Positions 10,143 through 17,788 of a stretch of DNA of 64,000 bases are shown here, piece after piece. The notes beneath the pieces were generated by a model. That model did no database searches. It had not been told where the DNA came from and saw only the letters and a list, made by a program, of their open reading frames with translations. The position numbers and the translations under genes are program-made. How positions within the stretch are numbered: the first letter of the stretch is position 1; the number at the start of each line of letters is the position of its first letter. Source of the DNA: Siccibacter turicensis LMG 23730. Lineage in GTDB: Bacteria > Pseudomonadota > Gammaproteobacteria > Enterobacterales > Enterobacteriaceae. The stretch covers positions 1 through 64,000 of the forward strand of contig NZ_AWFZ01000050.1 of the NCBI RefSeq assembly GCF_000463155.2, read 5' to 3'.

Positions 10143-10170
10143 AAAGCGTCCCGCAAACGCGGGACGCTTT
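10143..10170 (-). terminator. hairpin terminator after hcp
   Basis: A perfect 12-bp inverted repeat (AAAGCGTCCCGC / GCGGGACGCTTT) with a 4-nt loop begins 13 nt downstream of the hcp stop. The descending arm ends in TTT only, so it may be a partial terminator or an mRNA-stabilising hairpin. It would allow more hcp transcript than tssJKLM transcript. Confidence 0.7.
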
Positions 10171-10182
10171 AGACGTTATCAA

Positions 10183-10668
10183 TTAACCGTGCAGGTTAGC
10201 TTTAACATCATAAGTAGCAGAAATAACGCCAGCTTTATGCCCTTCAGCATTCTGCATAACGTAATCCTGAGTCATCTTCGTGAAGGAGAATTTCACCAGT
10301 TCACGCGGACGTGCTTCGTCTTCCAGTGAACCCTGCATACCCACGTGGGTAATAATGACATCAGTGAATTTGATGATCAGATATTCCAGCGGATCGCCAC
10401 CTGCTTTACGAACCACAAACTGAATGTTTTTGATATGCTTACCGGTCAGGCAGTAATTCAGCAGATTCGGACTGGCTTTGTCGGTATAGTGAACAAAGGC
10501 AAAGTCATCAACGCTGGCACGTCCAGAACCACCACCGGATCCGCTGTGCATATTAGAATGCTGTGACACATCCCATTTCCAGTTCAGTACCTGAATTTCA
10601 TTTTTATGAGTGGCATCTAAAGACTCCCCTTCGATACCATCAATTTTAATAAACATATCTTGTGCCAT
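10183..10668 (-). CDS. hcp: Hcp (TssD) inner-tube protein
   Basis: Forms the hexameric rings stacked inside the T6SS sheath; the tube is expelled with VgrG on firing. It is 161 aa, matching the Hcp1 family, and starts MAQDMFIKIDGIEGES, followed by LNWKWDVSQ, GGGSGRASVDDF and the conserved VVRKAGGDPLEYLIIKF region. The ATG at 10668 has AAGAGGATTTT upstream. A 162-nt leader separates it from tssC and contains a strong inverted repeat, and a hairpin follows its stop, which suggests it is expressed as its own high-level unit within the operon. Confidence 0.97.
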   Translation of the reverse strand: MAQDMFIKIDGIEGESLDATHKNEIQVLNWKWDVSQHSNMHSGSGGGSGRASVDDFAFVHYTDKASPNLLNYCLTGKHIKNIQFVVRKAGGDPLEYLIIKFTDVIITHVGMQGSLEDEARPRELVKFSFTKMTQDYVMQNAEGHKAGVISATYDVKANLHG

Positions 10669-10760
10669 AAAATCCTCTTAAGCACACACATTGCGTGTAA
10701 TTGACAACTACATAAATTAAAGAGACGGGAAAATAATATTTCACCCGCTCTTTCCCATTT

Positions 10761-10780
10761 GTAATATTACTATTACAAAA
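10761..10780. promoter_or_regulatory. 8-4-8 inverted repeat in the hcp leader
   Basis: TTGTAATA and TATTACAA are perfect inverted copies separated by TTAC, 93 nt upstream of the hcp ATG in an AT-rich stretch between tssC and hcp. It resembles a dimeric regulator operator. A second imperfect stem (AGAGACGGG / CCCGCTCT) lies at about 10720-10752, closer to hcp. The binding protein is unknown. Confidence 0.45.
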
Positions 10781-10830
10781 ACATAACTACGCTAATGAAG
10801 GCCGAGGCTCTCACAAGGTAGAAAAAAAGA

Positions 10831-12327
10831 TTATGCTTCTTTCAGTGAAGGCAGTTTCGCAACCATACGCAGCGATACTGTCAGGCCTTCCAGCTGGAAG
10901 TGCGGGCGCAGGAAGAACTTAGCCTGGTAGTAACCCGGATTTCCTTCCACATCCTCAACCACTACCTCTGCAGCGGCCAACGGGCGACGCGCTTTGGTTT
11001 CCAGCGTTGAGTTAGCCGGATCGCCGTCCACATAGTTCATTACCCAGTCATTGAGCCAGCGCTGCATCTCATCGCGCTCTTTGAACGAACCGATTTTGTC
11101 ACGCACGATGCACTTCAGATAATGCGCAAAACGTGAACAGGCAAACAGGTAAGGCAGACGCGCGGATAGGTTGGCGTTAGCCGTTGCATCTGGATCGTAA
11201 TACTCTGCAGGTTTTTGCAGCGACTGCGCACCGATAAAGGCGGCATAGTCGGTGTTTTTACGGTGAATCAGCGGGATAAAACCGTTTTTAGCCAGTTCTG
11301 CTTCGCGACGATCGGAGATGGCGATTTCGGTAGGACATTTCATATCCACGCCGCCATCGTCTGTCGGGAAGGTATGAGAAGGCAGGCCTTCCACCACGCC
11401 ACCGCTTTCAACGCCGCGGATCAGCGTGCACCAGCCGTACTCTTTGAAGGAGCGGTTGATGTTGGCTGCCATTGCATAGGCCGCGTTGGACCACACGTAT
11501 TTATTGTGATCAGCGCCGTCGGTGGTTTCTTCAAAATCGAAGGCATCCACCGGATTGGTGCGGACACCGTATGGCAGGCGCGCGAGGAAACGCGGCATTG
11601 CAAGGCCGATGTAGCGTGAGTCTTCCGACTGGCGTAATGAGTTCCAGGCCGCGTACTCCAGGTTCTGCGTAAAAATTTTCGTCAGATCGCGCGGGTTTGA
11701 CAGCTCCTGCCACGAATCCATTTGCAGCACGGTCGGTGACGCACCGGTGATGAACGGCACGTGAGCTGATGCGGCTACTTTTGCGATTGAGGAGAGCAGG
11801 TCCACATCCGGCGCGGTATGATCAAAGTAATAATCGGCAACCAGGCATCCGTAAGGCTCGCCGCCCAGCTGGCCATATTCTTCTTCATAGACTTTTTTGA
11901 ACAGCGGACTCTGGTCCCACGCAACGCCTTTATAGCGTTTCATATTGCGACGCAGCTCGTTCTTGGAGATATCCATAAAACGAAGCTTGAGCTTCTCATC
12001 GGTTTCGGTGTTGGTCACCAGGTAATTCAAGCCGCGCCATGCGCTTTCCAGCGACTGGAATTCGCTGTGGTGCAGGATCAGGTTGATCTGCTCGGTTAAT
12101 TTACGATCGATCTCCGCGATGATGGCCGCAATGCTTTTATAAGCATCTTCGGAAACCATCACGGTATTCGCCAGCGCCTGTTCGGCGAGGGTTCTTACCG
12201 CGCCCTCGACGGCAGTCTTCGTTTCATCCGTTTTGACTTTGAACTCCCGGGAAAGCAGAGAGTGAAAGTCGCTTTGTTCAGCTACAGCCGGGGCCAGTTG
12301 TTGCTTTGCAGTTTGTGCAGTCGTCAT
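10831..12327 (-). CDS. tssC: TssC (VipB) contractile sheath large subunit
   Basis: Large subunit of the contractile sheath, which polymerises with TssB around the Hcp tube and is recycled by ClpV. It is 498 aa, typical length. Conserved features are the LESAWRGLNYLVTNTE segment, the GEPYGCLVADYYFDH region, PFITGASPT, LARLPYG and the C-terminal YYQAKFFLRPHFQLEGL stretch that forms the sheath interface. It begins 17 nt after the tssB stop, the usual tssBC pairing. No truncation or missing core motif is apparent. Confidence 0.97.
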   Translation of the reverse strand: MTTAQTAKQQLAPAVAEQSDFHSLLSREFKVKTDETKTAVEGAVRTLAEQALANTVMVSEDAYKSIAAIIAEIDRKLTEQINLILHHSEFQSLESAWRGLNYLVTNTETDEKLKLRFMDISKNELRRNMKRYKGVAWDQSPLFKKVYEEEYGQLGGEPYGCLVADYYFDHTAPDVDLLSSIAKVAASAHVPFITGASPTVLQMDSWQELSNPRDLTKIFTQNLEYAAWNSLRQSEDSRYIGLAMPRFLARLPYGVRTNPVDAFDFEETTDGADHNKYVWSNAAYAMAANINRSFKEYGWCTLIRGVESGGVVEGLPSHTFPTDDGGVDMKCPTEIAISDRREAELAKNGFIPLIHRKNTDYAAFIGAQSLQKPAEYYDPDATANANLSARLPYLFACSRFAHYLKCIVRDKIGSFKERDEMQRWLNDWVMNYVDGDPANSTLETKARRPLAAAEVVVEDVEGNPGYYQAKFFLRPHFQLEGLTVSLRMVAKLPSLKEA

Positions 12328-12344
12328 GATTCGTCTCTTCTTAA

Positions 12345-12878
12345 TTATTCTTCATCTGGGGTTTCAGCGGCCTGTTGCGGGGCCTTTGGCGCAGATGCCA
12401 GCGTATTAAGCAGAGCTTTGTCCTGAAGCAGTTTCATCACCAGTTCTTCCGCACCAGCTTTACCGTCCATATAGGTCTGGAGGTTTGCTAACTGCGTCCT
12501 CGCTTCCAGTAAACTTGCCAACGCACCTACTTTCGTCGCGATAACGTCCGGTGAGAAGTCATCCATACTTTCGAATGTGACATCCACCATCAACTGACCT
12601 TCGCCGGTAAGCGTATTAGGTACAGCAAAGGCAGCGCGGGGTTTCATCGCTTTCATGCGCTCATCGAAATTATCAATATCAATATCGAGGAACTTCCTGT
12701 CAGCGACGCTGGGTAGCGGTTCGACTGATTTACCGGATAAGTCAGCCATCACGCCCATAATAAAAGGGAGTTCGACTTTCTTTTCGGAACCGTAGATTTC
12801 TACGTCGTATTCAATCTGAACGCGGGGTGCACGGTTTCGTGCAATGAACTTTTGCGAGCTACGTTTATTAACAGCCAT
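12345..12878 (-). CDS. tssB: TssB (VipA) contractile sheath small subunit
   Basis: Small sheath subunit that forms the TssBC heterodimer. The protein (177 aa) has the family start NRAPRVQIEYDVEIYG, then ELPFIMGVMADLSGK and the VDVTFESMDDFSP motif, with an acidic C-terminus. The ATG at 12878 with AAGGA 7 nt upstream is preferred over an in-frame GTG at 12893 that lies inside the ribosome-binding region. The 118-nt gap to the fimbrial gene upstream contains a 7-bp inverted repeat (TCACAGC/GCTGTGA at 12912-12945) but no strong terminator, so read-through from the fimbrial genes is possible. Confidence 0.96.
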   Translation of the reverse strand: MAVNKRSSQKFIARNRAPRVQIEYDVEIYGSEKKVELPFIMGVMADLSGKSVEPLPSVADRKFLDIDIDNFDERMKAMKPRAAFAVPNTLTGEGQLMVDVTFESMDDFSPDVIATKVGALASLLEARTQLANLQTYMDGKAGAEELVMKLLQDKALLNTLASAPKAPQQAAETPDEE

Positions 12879-12996
12879 GATGGTCCTTTTCACTGTGTAA
12901 TTAACAAATACTCACAGCATCGCCGTACAACCGAAGACGCTGTGAATAAATATTCCTCTGAGGCAATCCTTAGAGAGAAATAAAAGAATTAAAAAC

Positions 12997-13569
12997 TTAG
13001 CGGTAAATCAAATTAATGCTAGCCATTGCATTAACCAGTCCAGGTGTTACGCCACCAGCACTGTTTGCGTAGTACATCGCCTGATAATCATGGGAGATAT
13101 CTCCTCCCGCATCAGGAATAATGTAGTCCTGCACGCTATTACGATCGTTTATAATCATCTGCGAGCCAGCGGCATTTCGTAGCCGCAGTTGAACATTGTT
13201 GCTGTATTCTGAGCCTGTCGCATTCACCATATTACCAGTAGCACTGTCCGCATCATTGCTGGCAAACCAAAGTGATACCGTTTTTTTGACAGGGCACCCT
13301 TTCAGCAAAATAGTAAAGGATACGCTGCCTGCTTCTGCGCCATTCGACTTCAATGTAGCGGTAGACAACGTAGGTAACACTACCGTTTCGGTTGATGAGC
13401 CATTATTTATAACAACGTCGCAGGTATCTTCGAGATAGGTACCCTTAAATAACACCCCGATTTTACAATTACTGCCAGAGCATGATTCGGCCTCAGCGTT
13501 GGATATGATCCACAGCATACCTGAAGCCACCAGTAAAAATGCCCGCAGACTATGTGTTACTGAATACAT
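12997..13569 (-). CDS. type 1-family fimbrial subunit (second pilin)
   Basis: Pilin-like subunit of 190 aa with a Sec signal peptide cleaved near AEA-ES (about residue 28). The mature N-terminus contains two close cysteines (SCSGSNC) that are not usual in pilins, then the pilin core with Cys pairs (DTCDVVI and LKGCP), PTLSTATL, EAGSVSFTI and the C-terminal NLIYR beta-zipper motif with a penultimate Tyr. It is clearly paralogous to the major pilin at 17134-17685 (shared PTLST.TL and EAGS motifs). The ATG overlaps the end of the usher gene by 13 nt, so coupled translation is likely. It may be a minor, adaptor or terminator subunit. Confidence 0.85.
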   Translation of the reverse strand: MYSVTHSLRAFLLVASGMLWIISNAEAESCSGSNCKIGVLFKGTYLEDTCDVVINNGSSTETVVLPTLSTATLKSNGAEAGSVSFTILLKGCPVKKTVSLWFASNDADSATGNMVNATGSEYSNNVQLRLRNAAGSQMIINDRNSVQDYIIPDAGGDISHDYQAMYYANSAGGVTPGLVNAMASINLIYR

Positions 13570-16181
13570 GTCATCTCCCGCTGTTCGATAGTGCTATTTT
13601 CAGCACTAAGTAATGATGGCCGCGTGCTGCTGTTAACCAGACGACAACGTGTTTTTCCAGCATTAAGAACCGCATAAAGGGAACTGGATAACGGATTCCA
13701 GCCGCGTATAAATGCCATGCCCCCCTGACCGATGACGCTTTGTGCGACGTTTTTATCATCGACAAGCATGGTCCCGATGGGCAGGAACTGATTGTGACTG
13801 TTACGCGCAATAATAATGATGGGTTTGCCAACCATCGTTTTCATCTCAACGTCTATAGCGGCACCTAAACGAGGGACAACGACCTTCTGGTTTTCCATAA
13901 CATCGACATCTGCCGGCAAACCTTTGGTGTCGACCATGACCGTATTTTCACGGTAAGGCGTCAGGGACGGCATAATGGCGTATCCGTTGCCATCAATTTG
14001 TGTACCGTAGCCATTTATCACTCGCGCGCCCTGCGCTCCTTCTGCATGAATAATGGCAAACGGATAATCCCCAAGCTGCGCGCCTGGTGTCAGACCGCCG
14101 CGATGCGCCACCAGACTGCCATTCGCCGACAGCGAAATTTGGCGCGAAGAGGTATTGTTCGCCGAGGCAGTCATGCCAATCTGCCCTACCGGTGTACGGT
14201 AATTCATATTTCCTGAAATCGTTTCCTGTCCGTCAGAACCGTGCGTGCCGGAAGCCGCCGTCCCGATACCATAGGTCAACTCACTCTGCTCGCCCTGCGT
14301 CCCGTTCGCGTTAAGCTGGAACGTATCGCGCCCGTCGGAATCATGACTGGCGGTGGTATAAATAGAGTTAAATAACGGATGCGACGTCTGGGAGTCGCCA
14401 ATCGGCACGTTCAGCCCCAGCATAATGCTGTCGTCATATTCTCCTTCGCCATCGTCAGTACGCATTGCGGTAACTGACCATGAAAAATAGCGCTGGGATT
14501 TGTTAAACGTGACCGAATATTGTTTTCCCGTCTCCCTGTCATCCCAGTAGTCATACAGGCTGGCTGACAGGGACAGCGAGCTGTTTGCCCACAGTTGCTG
14601 GGACAAGTTAGCGGTGAAACGCTGCTTTGTTCTGTAATCAATAGCCACATCATCGTCGTCATCATTACTGCCGCGACGTGCCAGCGTTGCATCCCTGAAG
14701 GTATAAAAGCCGTCAGACGAATAGCGATAAGCAGCCAACGTCATGTTGGTATCTGTTTCATCCAGATATTTGGTATAGCCGACGCTGAAACTGTTGCCCG
14801 ATGCGGTTTTACCGTCGTTCAGGTCGCTTTCCGCGTGCGTAATGTCAAACGATATTCCCCCCACCGGAGTATTGATCGAGTTACCAACGGCTGCTGACTT
14901 ATAATGTTCAGCGATCTGCGTACCCGCGTAAACGGTATAGTTATTGCCGAGGCCATAGTAATAGACACCCTGCAAAATTTTTGCTTTATCTCGTACCGTA
15001 TCGTCATGCAGTTCACCAATGGAGGCACTAAAACGTGACACGCCTTCGTGCAGCAGCATAGGCGGCGCCGAAAAGGGAATCGTCTGTACACGCTGACGAC
15101 CATCCGCTTCGGTAATAGTCATTTCCATATCGCCGCCATACCCCATAGCGCCAATATCATCGAGCGTGAATGGACCTGGCGGTACTACGGTTTCATAGAC
15201 TTTTTGACCATGCTGCGTCACCGTTACGCGGGCGTTGGTTTCCGCGATGCCCTTAATAACAGGAGCATAGTTACGTAAGCCCTCAGGCAGCATGCGATCG
15301 TCCGACTGCAGCTGCGCACCGCGCAGTACATAGCTGTCAAAGAGCTCACCGGACGTATTGGTATCCCCTAGCGTGATACGGCTACGCATCGCGGTAATAT
15401 CGCGCTCAACATAGCCGAGCAGGCTATCCGTGCGCATATCCTCACCTTTGATCCAACTGCTGTTTAGCCGCTTACGCACGCGCCATTCGCCGGCATTAAA
15501 GCCCAACAGTAAAGCGATGTTGCCACTATAACTTTCTTCTTTGGCATCTGAACTGGCGTCATAGAGATTCGCGTTATAATCAACGAATCCCGCCGTTTCG
15601 CCCGTCTCCCAACGTTTTGGATCAATATAGCCACGTGGCAATGCAATCGTGTTTGCCTGAGGCACCGTGATGTTGAGTTCAAAATCGCCATCGTTATAAA
15701 CAACTTTCGCTTGCGGGATATGTTGTTCTAATGGGTGGCAAACGTCCCCTTTATCCTGGTTTGCACCAGGTTTTTTCTGCGCAGTTAACTTTATCCCCAG
15801 TGCCGCCAGGTCATCACGGGTGAAGCATGCCGTTCCGCTCTGACTGTCGCCCTGCGCAACAAAATTAATATCATGCAGTCCGCGATTTTCACTATTAACA
15901 ATAACGGTAACAGTATGAGTGCCCGGTGCAATAACATTGCCTTTTTCATACTGTGAAACGTCTATGCCTGTGCCATGTACAAATCCGGCATTATATTCAA
16001 CGTCGGAAGGCGCAGGTGCCGGTGTTTTATTCGCGTCAACCTGAACAGGAGCTGCCCACCCGCGTTGAATTAATAAAAATGAATAGAATACAGTACAGGC
16101 AAAGCGCCGTGAAGGCAGGCTCAGCTTAAATTGCAGGCACTTATCATTTGTTACTTTTTGTTTTTTATTATAATGTTTCAA
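13557..16181 (-). CDS. fimbrial outer-membrane usher (FimD/PapC family)
   Basis: Outer-membrane pore that catalyses pilus assembly from chaperone-subunit complexes. It is 874 aa, the usual usher length. The N-terminal periplasmic domain contains the FTRDDLAALGI segment and a Cys pair, followed by the beta-barrel with plug (DRMLPEGLRNYAPVIKGIA, TVVPPGPFTLDDI) and the C-terminal domains (NSHNQFLPIGTM, GQGGMAFIRG). The signal peptide has a long basic N-region before the hydrophobic core ending GWAAP. The start is TTG at 16181 behind GGAAGGGAAG; no Met codon lies between it and the signal peptide core, so the TTG start is decisive. It lies between the chaperone gene and the second pilin. Confidence 0.94.
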   Translation of the reverse strand: MKHYNKKQKVTNDKCLQFKLSLPSRRFACTVFYSFLLIQRGWAAPVQVDANKTPAPAPSDVEYNAGFVHGTGIDVSQYEKGNVIAPGTHTVTVIVNSENRGLHDINFVAQGDSQSGTACFTRDDLAALGIKLTAQKKPGANQDKGDVCHPLEQHIPQAKVVYNDGDFELNITVPQANTIALPRGYIDPKRWETGETAGFVDYNANLYDASSDAKEESYSGNIALLLGFNAGEWRVRKRLNSSWIKGEDMRTDSLLGYVERDITAMRSRITLGDTNTSGELFDSYVLRGAQLQSDDRMLPEGLRNYAPVIKGIAETNARVTVTQHGQKVYETVVPPGPFTLDDIGAMGYGGDMEMTITEADGRQRVQTIPFSAPPMLLHEGVSRFSASIGELHDDTVRDKAKILQGVYYYGLGNNYTVYAGTQIAEHYKSAAVGNSINTPVGGISFDITHAESDLNDGKTASGNSFSVGYTKYLDETDTNMTLAAYRYSSDGFYTFRDATLARRGSNDDDDDVAIDYRTKQRFTANLSQQLWANSSLSLSASLYDYWDDRETGKQYSVTFNKSQRYFSWSVTAMRTDDGEGEYDDSIMLGLNVPIGDSQTSHPLFNSIYTTASHDSDGRDTFQLNANGTQGEQSELTYGIGTAASGTHGSDGQETISGNMNYRTPVGQIGMTASANNTSSRQISLSANGSLVAHRGGLTPGAQLGDYPFAIIHAEGAQGARVINGYGTQIDGNGYAIMPSLTPYRENTVMVDTKGLPADVDVMENQKVVVPRLGAAIDVEMKTMVGKPIIIIARNSHNQFLPIGTMLVDDKNVAQSVIGQGGMAFIRGWNPLSSSLYAVLNAGKTRCRLVNSSTRPSLLSAENSTIEQREMTCIQ

Positions 16182-16262
16182 TTTGCTTCCCTTCCTGACA
16201 AAGCTACTGCTATTGCGATGTTGGTAGCGACAACTTCCTTATGACGCTAGTTGAAGGCGTAA

Positions 16263-17033
16263 TTATTTTGATGTATCCGCGGTTAGCGTTAATGTATTTC
16301 CCTCACCGCTTTTAAGTTTTCTTATCATTGCTGCACCAAAATCGTTGATGATGCGAATATTCGCTGAACTTATTGTACTACCAGCTGGCATAGACGGCAT
16401 GGCGTAGAACTCTTTGGACTGAAGGGGCGCAAGCATATCCAGATCAATATTCCAGACCCGCCCGCCTGCAGTGAACTCTCCTCCGTCAAAATTCATAAAG
16501 TATGCCGTCGGATTACTTATTTTTACGCCACGCCCAAATTTTGGATTGTCGATGACCTGCCATGTCACATCGTGCAGCTTCTCTACACCGCTATAACCAA
16601 GTGAGGATGGGCGGTATATGATTTTTATACGTGTCCGAAACGCTAACTCAAGGCGATTTTTGTTGTCCGATGTTTCACTTTGCGCAGGGGGGATCTCCAG
16701 CATATTAAACCAATAAAGCGATTCCCGATCCTGTGGCAGAGCCATGCCATTATAGATCACGCGTACCGTCTGCCCTTTACCCGGCTCAACACGATAAATA
16801 GGCGGCGTAACGATAAAAGGTACCTTCATGTTATTCACATCACCGGTAGTTTTACCGTCATCGACCCACACCTGAACTAATGGCGGGTGATCACCCCTGT
16901 TATTTGTTCTGACGCTGACTTCTTTTTCGCCGCCAGGATAAATAATACGAGTACCACTAATTGTCATCGCCGCTGTGGCTGAGAAAGACAACATGACAGA
17001 TAACATTGCCAGTGCAATTTTATTCTTGAACAT
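16263..17033 (-). CDS. periplasmic pilus chaperone (PapD/FimC family)
   Basis: Periplasmic chaperone that donates a strand to pilin subunits and delivers them to the usher. The 256-aa precursor has a signal peptide ending ATA-AM. The mature domain shows GTRIIYPGGEKEVSV with the conserved Arg of the first strand, PPLVQVWVDDG, PPIYRVEPGKGQTVRV and ESLYWFNMLEIPP, the family signature. The second Ig domain follows with NPTAYFMNF and a proline-rich stretch. It lies 81 nt upstream of the usher, in the standard pilin-chaperone-usher order. Confidence 0.95.
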   Translation of the reverse strand: MFKNKIALAMLSVMLSFSATAAMTISGTRIIYPGGEKEVSVRTNNRGDHPPLVQVWVDDGKTTGDVNNMKVPFIVTPPIYRVEPGKGQTVRVIYNGMALPQDRESLYWFNMLEIPPAQSETSDNKNRLELAFRTRIKIIYRPSSLGYSGVEKLHDVTWQVIDNPKFGRGVKISNPTAYFMNFDGGEFTAGGRVWNIDLDMLAPLQSKEFYAMPSMPAGSTISSANIRIINDFGAAMIRKLKSGEGNTLTLTADTSK

Positions 17034-17102
17034 AAACAGTGCCTTATTTTATAAGTGCGTCACGCACCGTCTGTTGGCCGTTGCTAAATATCAATGAAAT
17101 AT

Positions 17103-17128
17103 ATGCCCCGCCATCACTGGCGGGGCAT
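17103..17128 (-). terminator. hairpin between major pilin and chaperone genes
   Basis: A perfect 11-bp stem (ATGCCCCGCCA / TGGCGGGGCAT) with loop TCAC starts 5 nt beyond the pilin stop. No full T-run follows. In pilus operons such hairpins let the major pilin be made in excess of chaperone and usher, by partial termination or 3' mRNA protection; that role is inferred here. Confidence 0.65.
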
Positions 17129-17133
17129 GCCAG

Positions 17134-17685
17134 TTACGGATAAGCCAGGGTATAGGTTACCTGAGCTTTAACGTTACCTGCGGTAGTTTGACCGGTAGCA
17201 TAGTAACCACCGAGGTACTCCATTTTTGCTGTATGCGCGGTAGCATCAACCGGGAAAGCTTTGCCCGTGGATCCAATACGGATTTGAGTTGAATCGTCAT
17301 TGTACAAACGCACCTGCGCTTTGGTTGCTGATTTCGTTGGATCGTCAACTTCCAGCTGGTTAATCAGGTTGCCCGTGGACGAGTCATATTCGCTATTGAG
17401 AACCTCAAAGTGCGCGGCAACTTTGGTAATTGCTGTCGGGCAATCTTTAACATTAATGTCAAATGCGGATGAACCAGCTTCGTTGCCTGCCGTGCTTAAT
17501 GTTTTAGTAGAGAGCGTTGGCAGTGTGACGATGATATCTTTGGAGTCGTCATTAATCGTACAGGTTTCATCGATCAGTTTTCCGTTAAAGGTGACGGTGC
17601 CCTGTCCAACGACATCAGCTGCGTTAACGCTTACGGATGCAACAGCCAGAGCGATGGCGCACACAGCAATTTTCATTTTTGACAT
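17134..17685 (-). CDS. major fimbrial subunit (FimA-like pilin)
   Basis: Main structural pilin, 183 aa with a 22-residue signal peptide ending VNA-AD. The mature protein has the type 1 pilin layout: VGQGTVTFNGKLIDETCTI with the first Cys, LPTLSTKTL, AGSSAFDI and the second Cys in VKDCP, then the C-terminal VTYTLAYP with the penultimate-residue Tyr typical of subunit-chaperone beta zippers. TAAGGA lies upstream of the ATG. It is the first gene of the fimbrial block and lies 103 nt after clpV on the same strand. The gap contains an inverted repeat at 17720-17742 (CGGTAA/TTACCG) that could mark a pilin promoter or regulator site. Confidence 0.94.
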   Translation of the reverse strand: MSKMKIAVCAIALAVASVSVNAADVVGQGTVTFNGKLIDETCTINDDSKDIIVTLPTLSTKTLSTAGNEAGSSAFDINVKDCPTAITKVAAHFEVLNSEYDSSTGNLINQLEVDDPTKSATKAQVRLYNDDSTQIRIGSTGKAFPVDATAHTAKMEYLGGYYATGQTTAGNVKAQVTYTLAYP

Positions 17686-17788
17686 AACTTCTATTCCTTA
17701 GAATGTCGTATAGTTTGTGCGGTAAATCATTACGACTTACCGTTTTCCCAAAGTGCTAATTGATTACTGCTTTTTTTGCGATTCCTCT

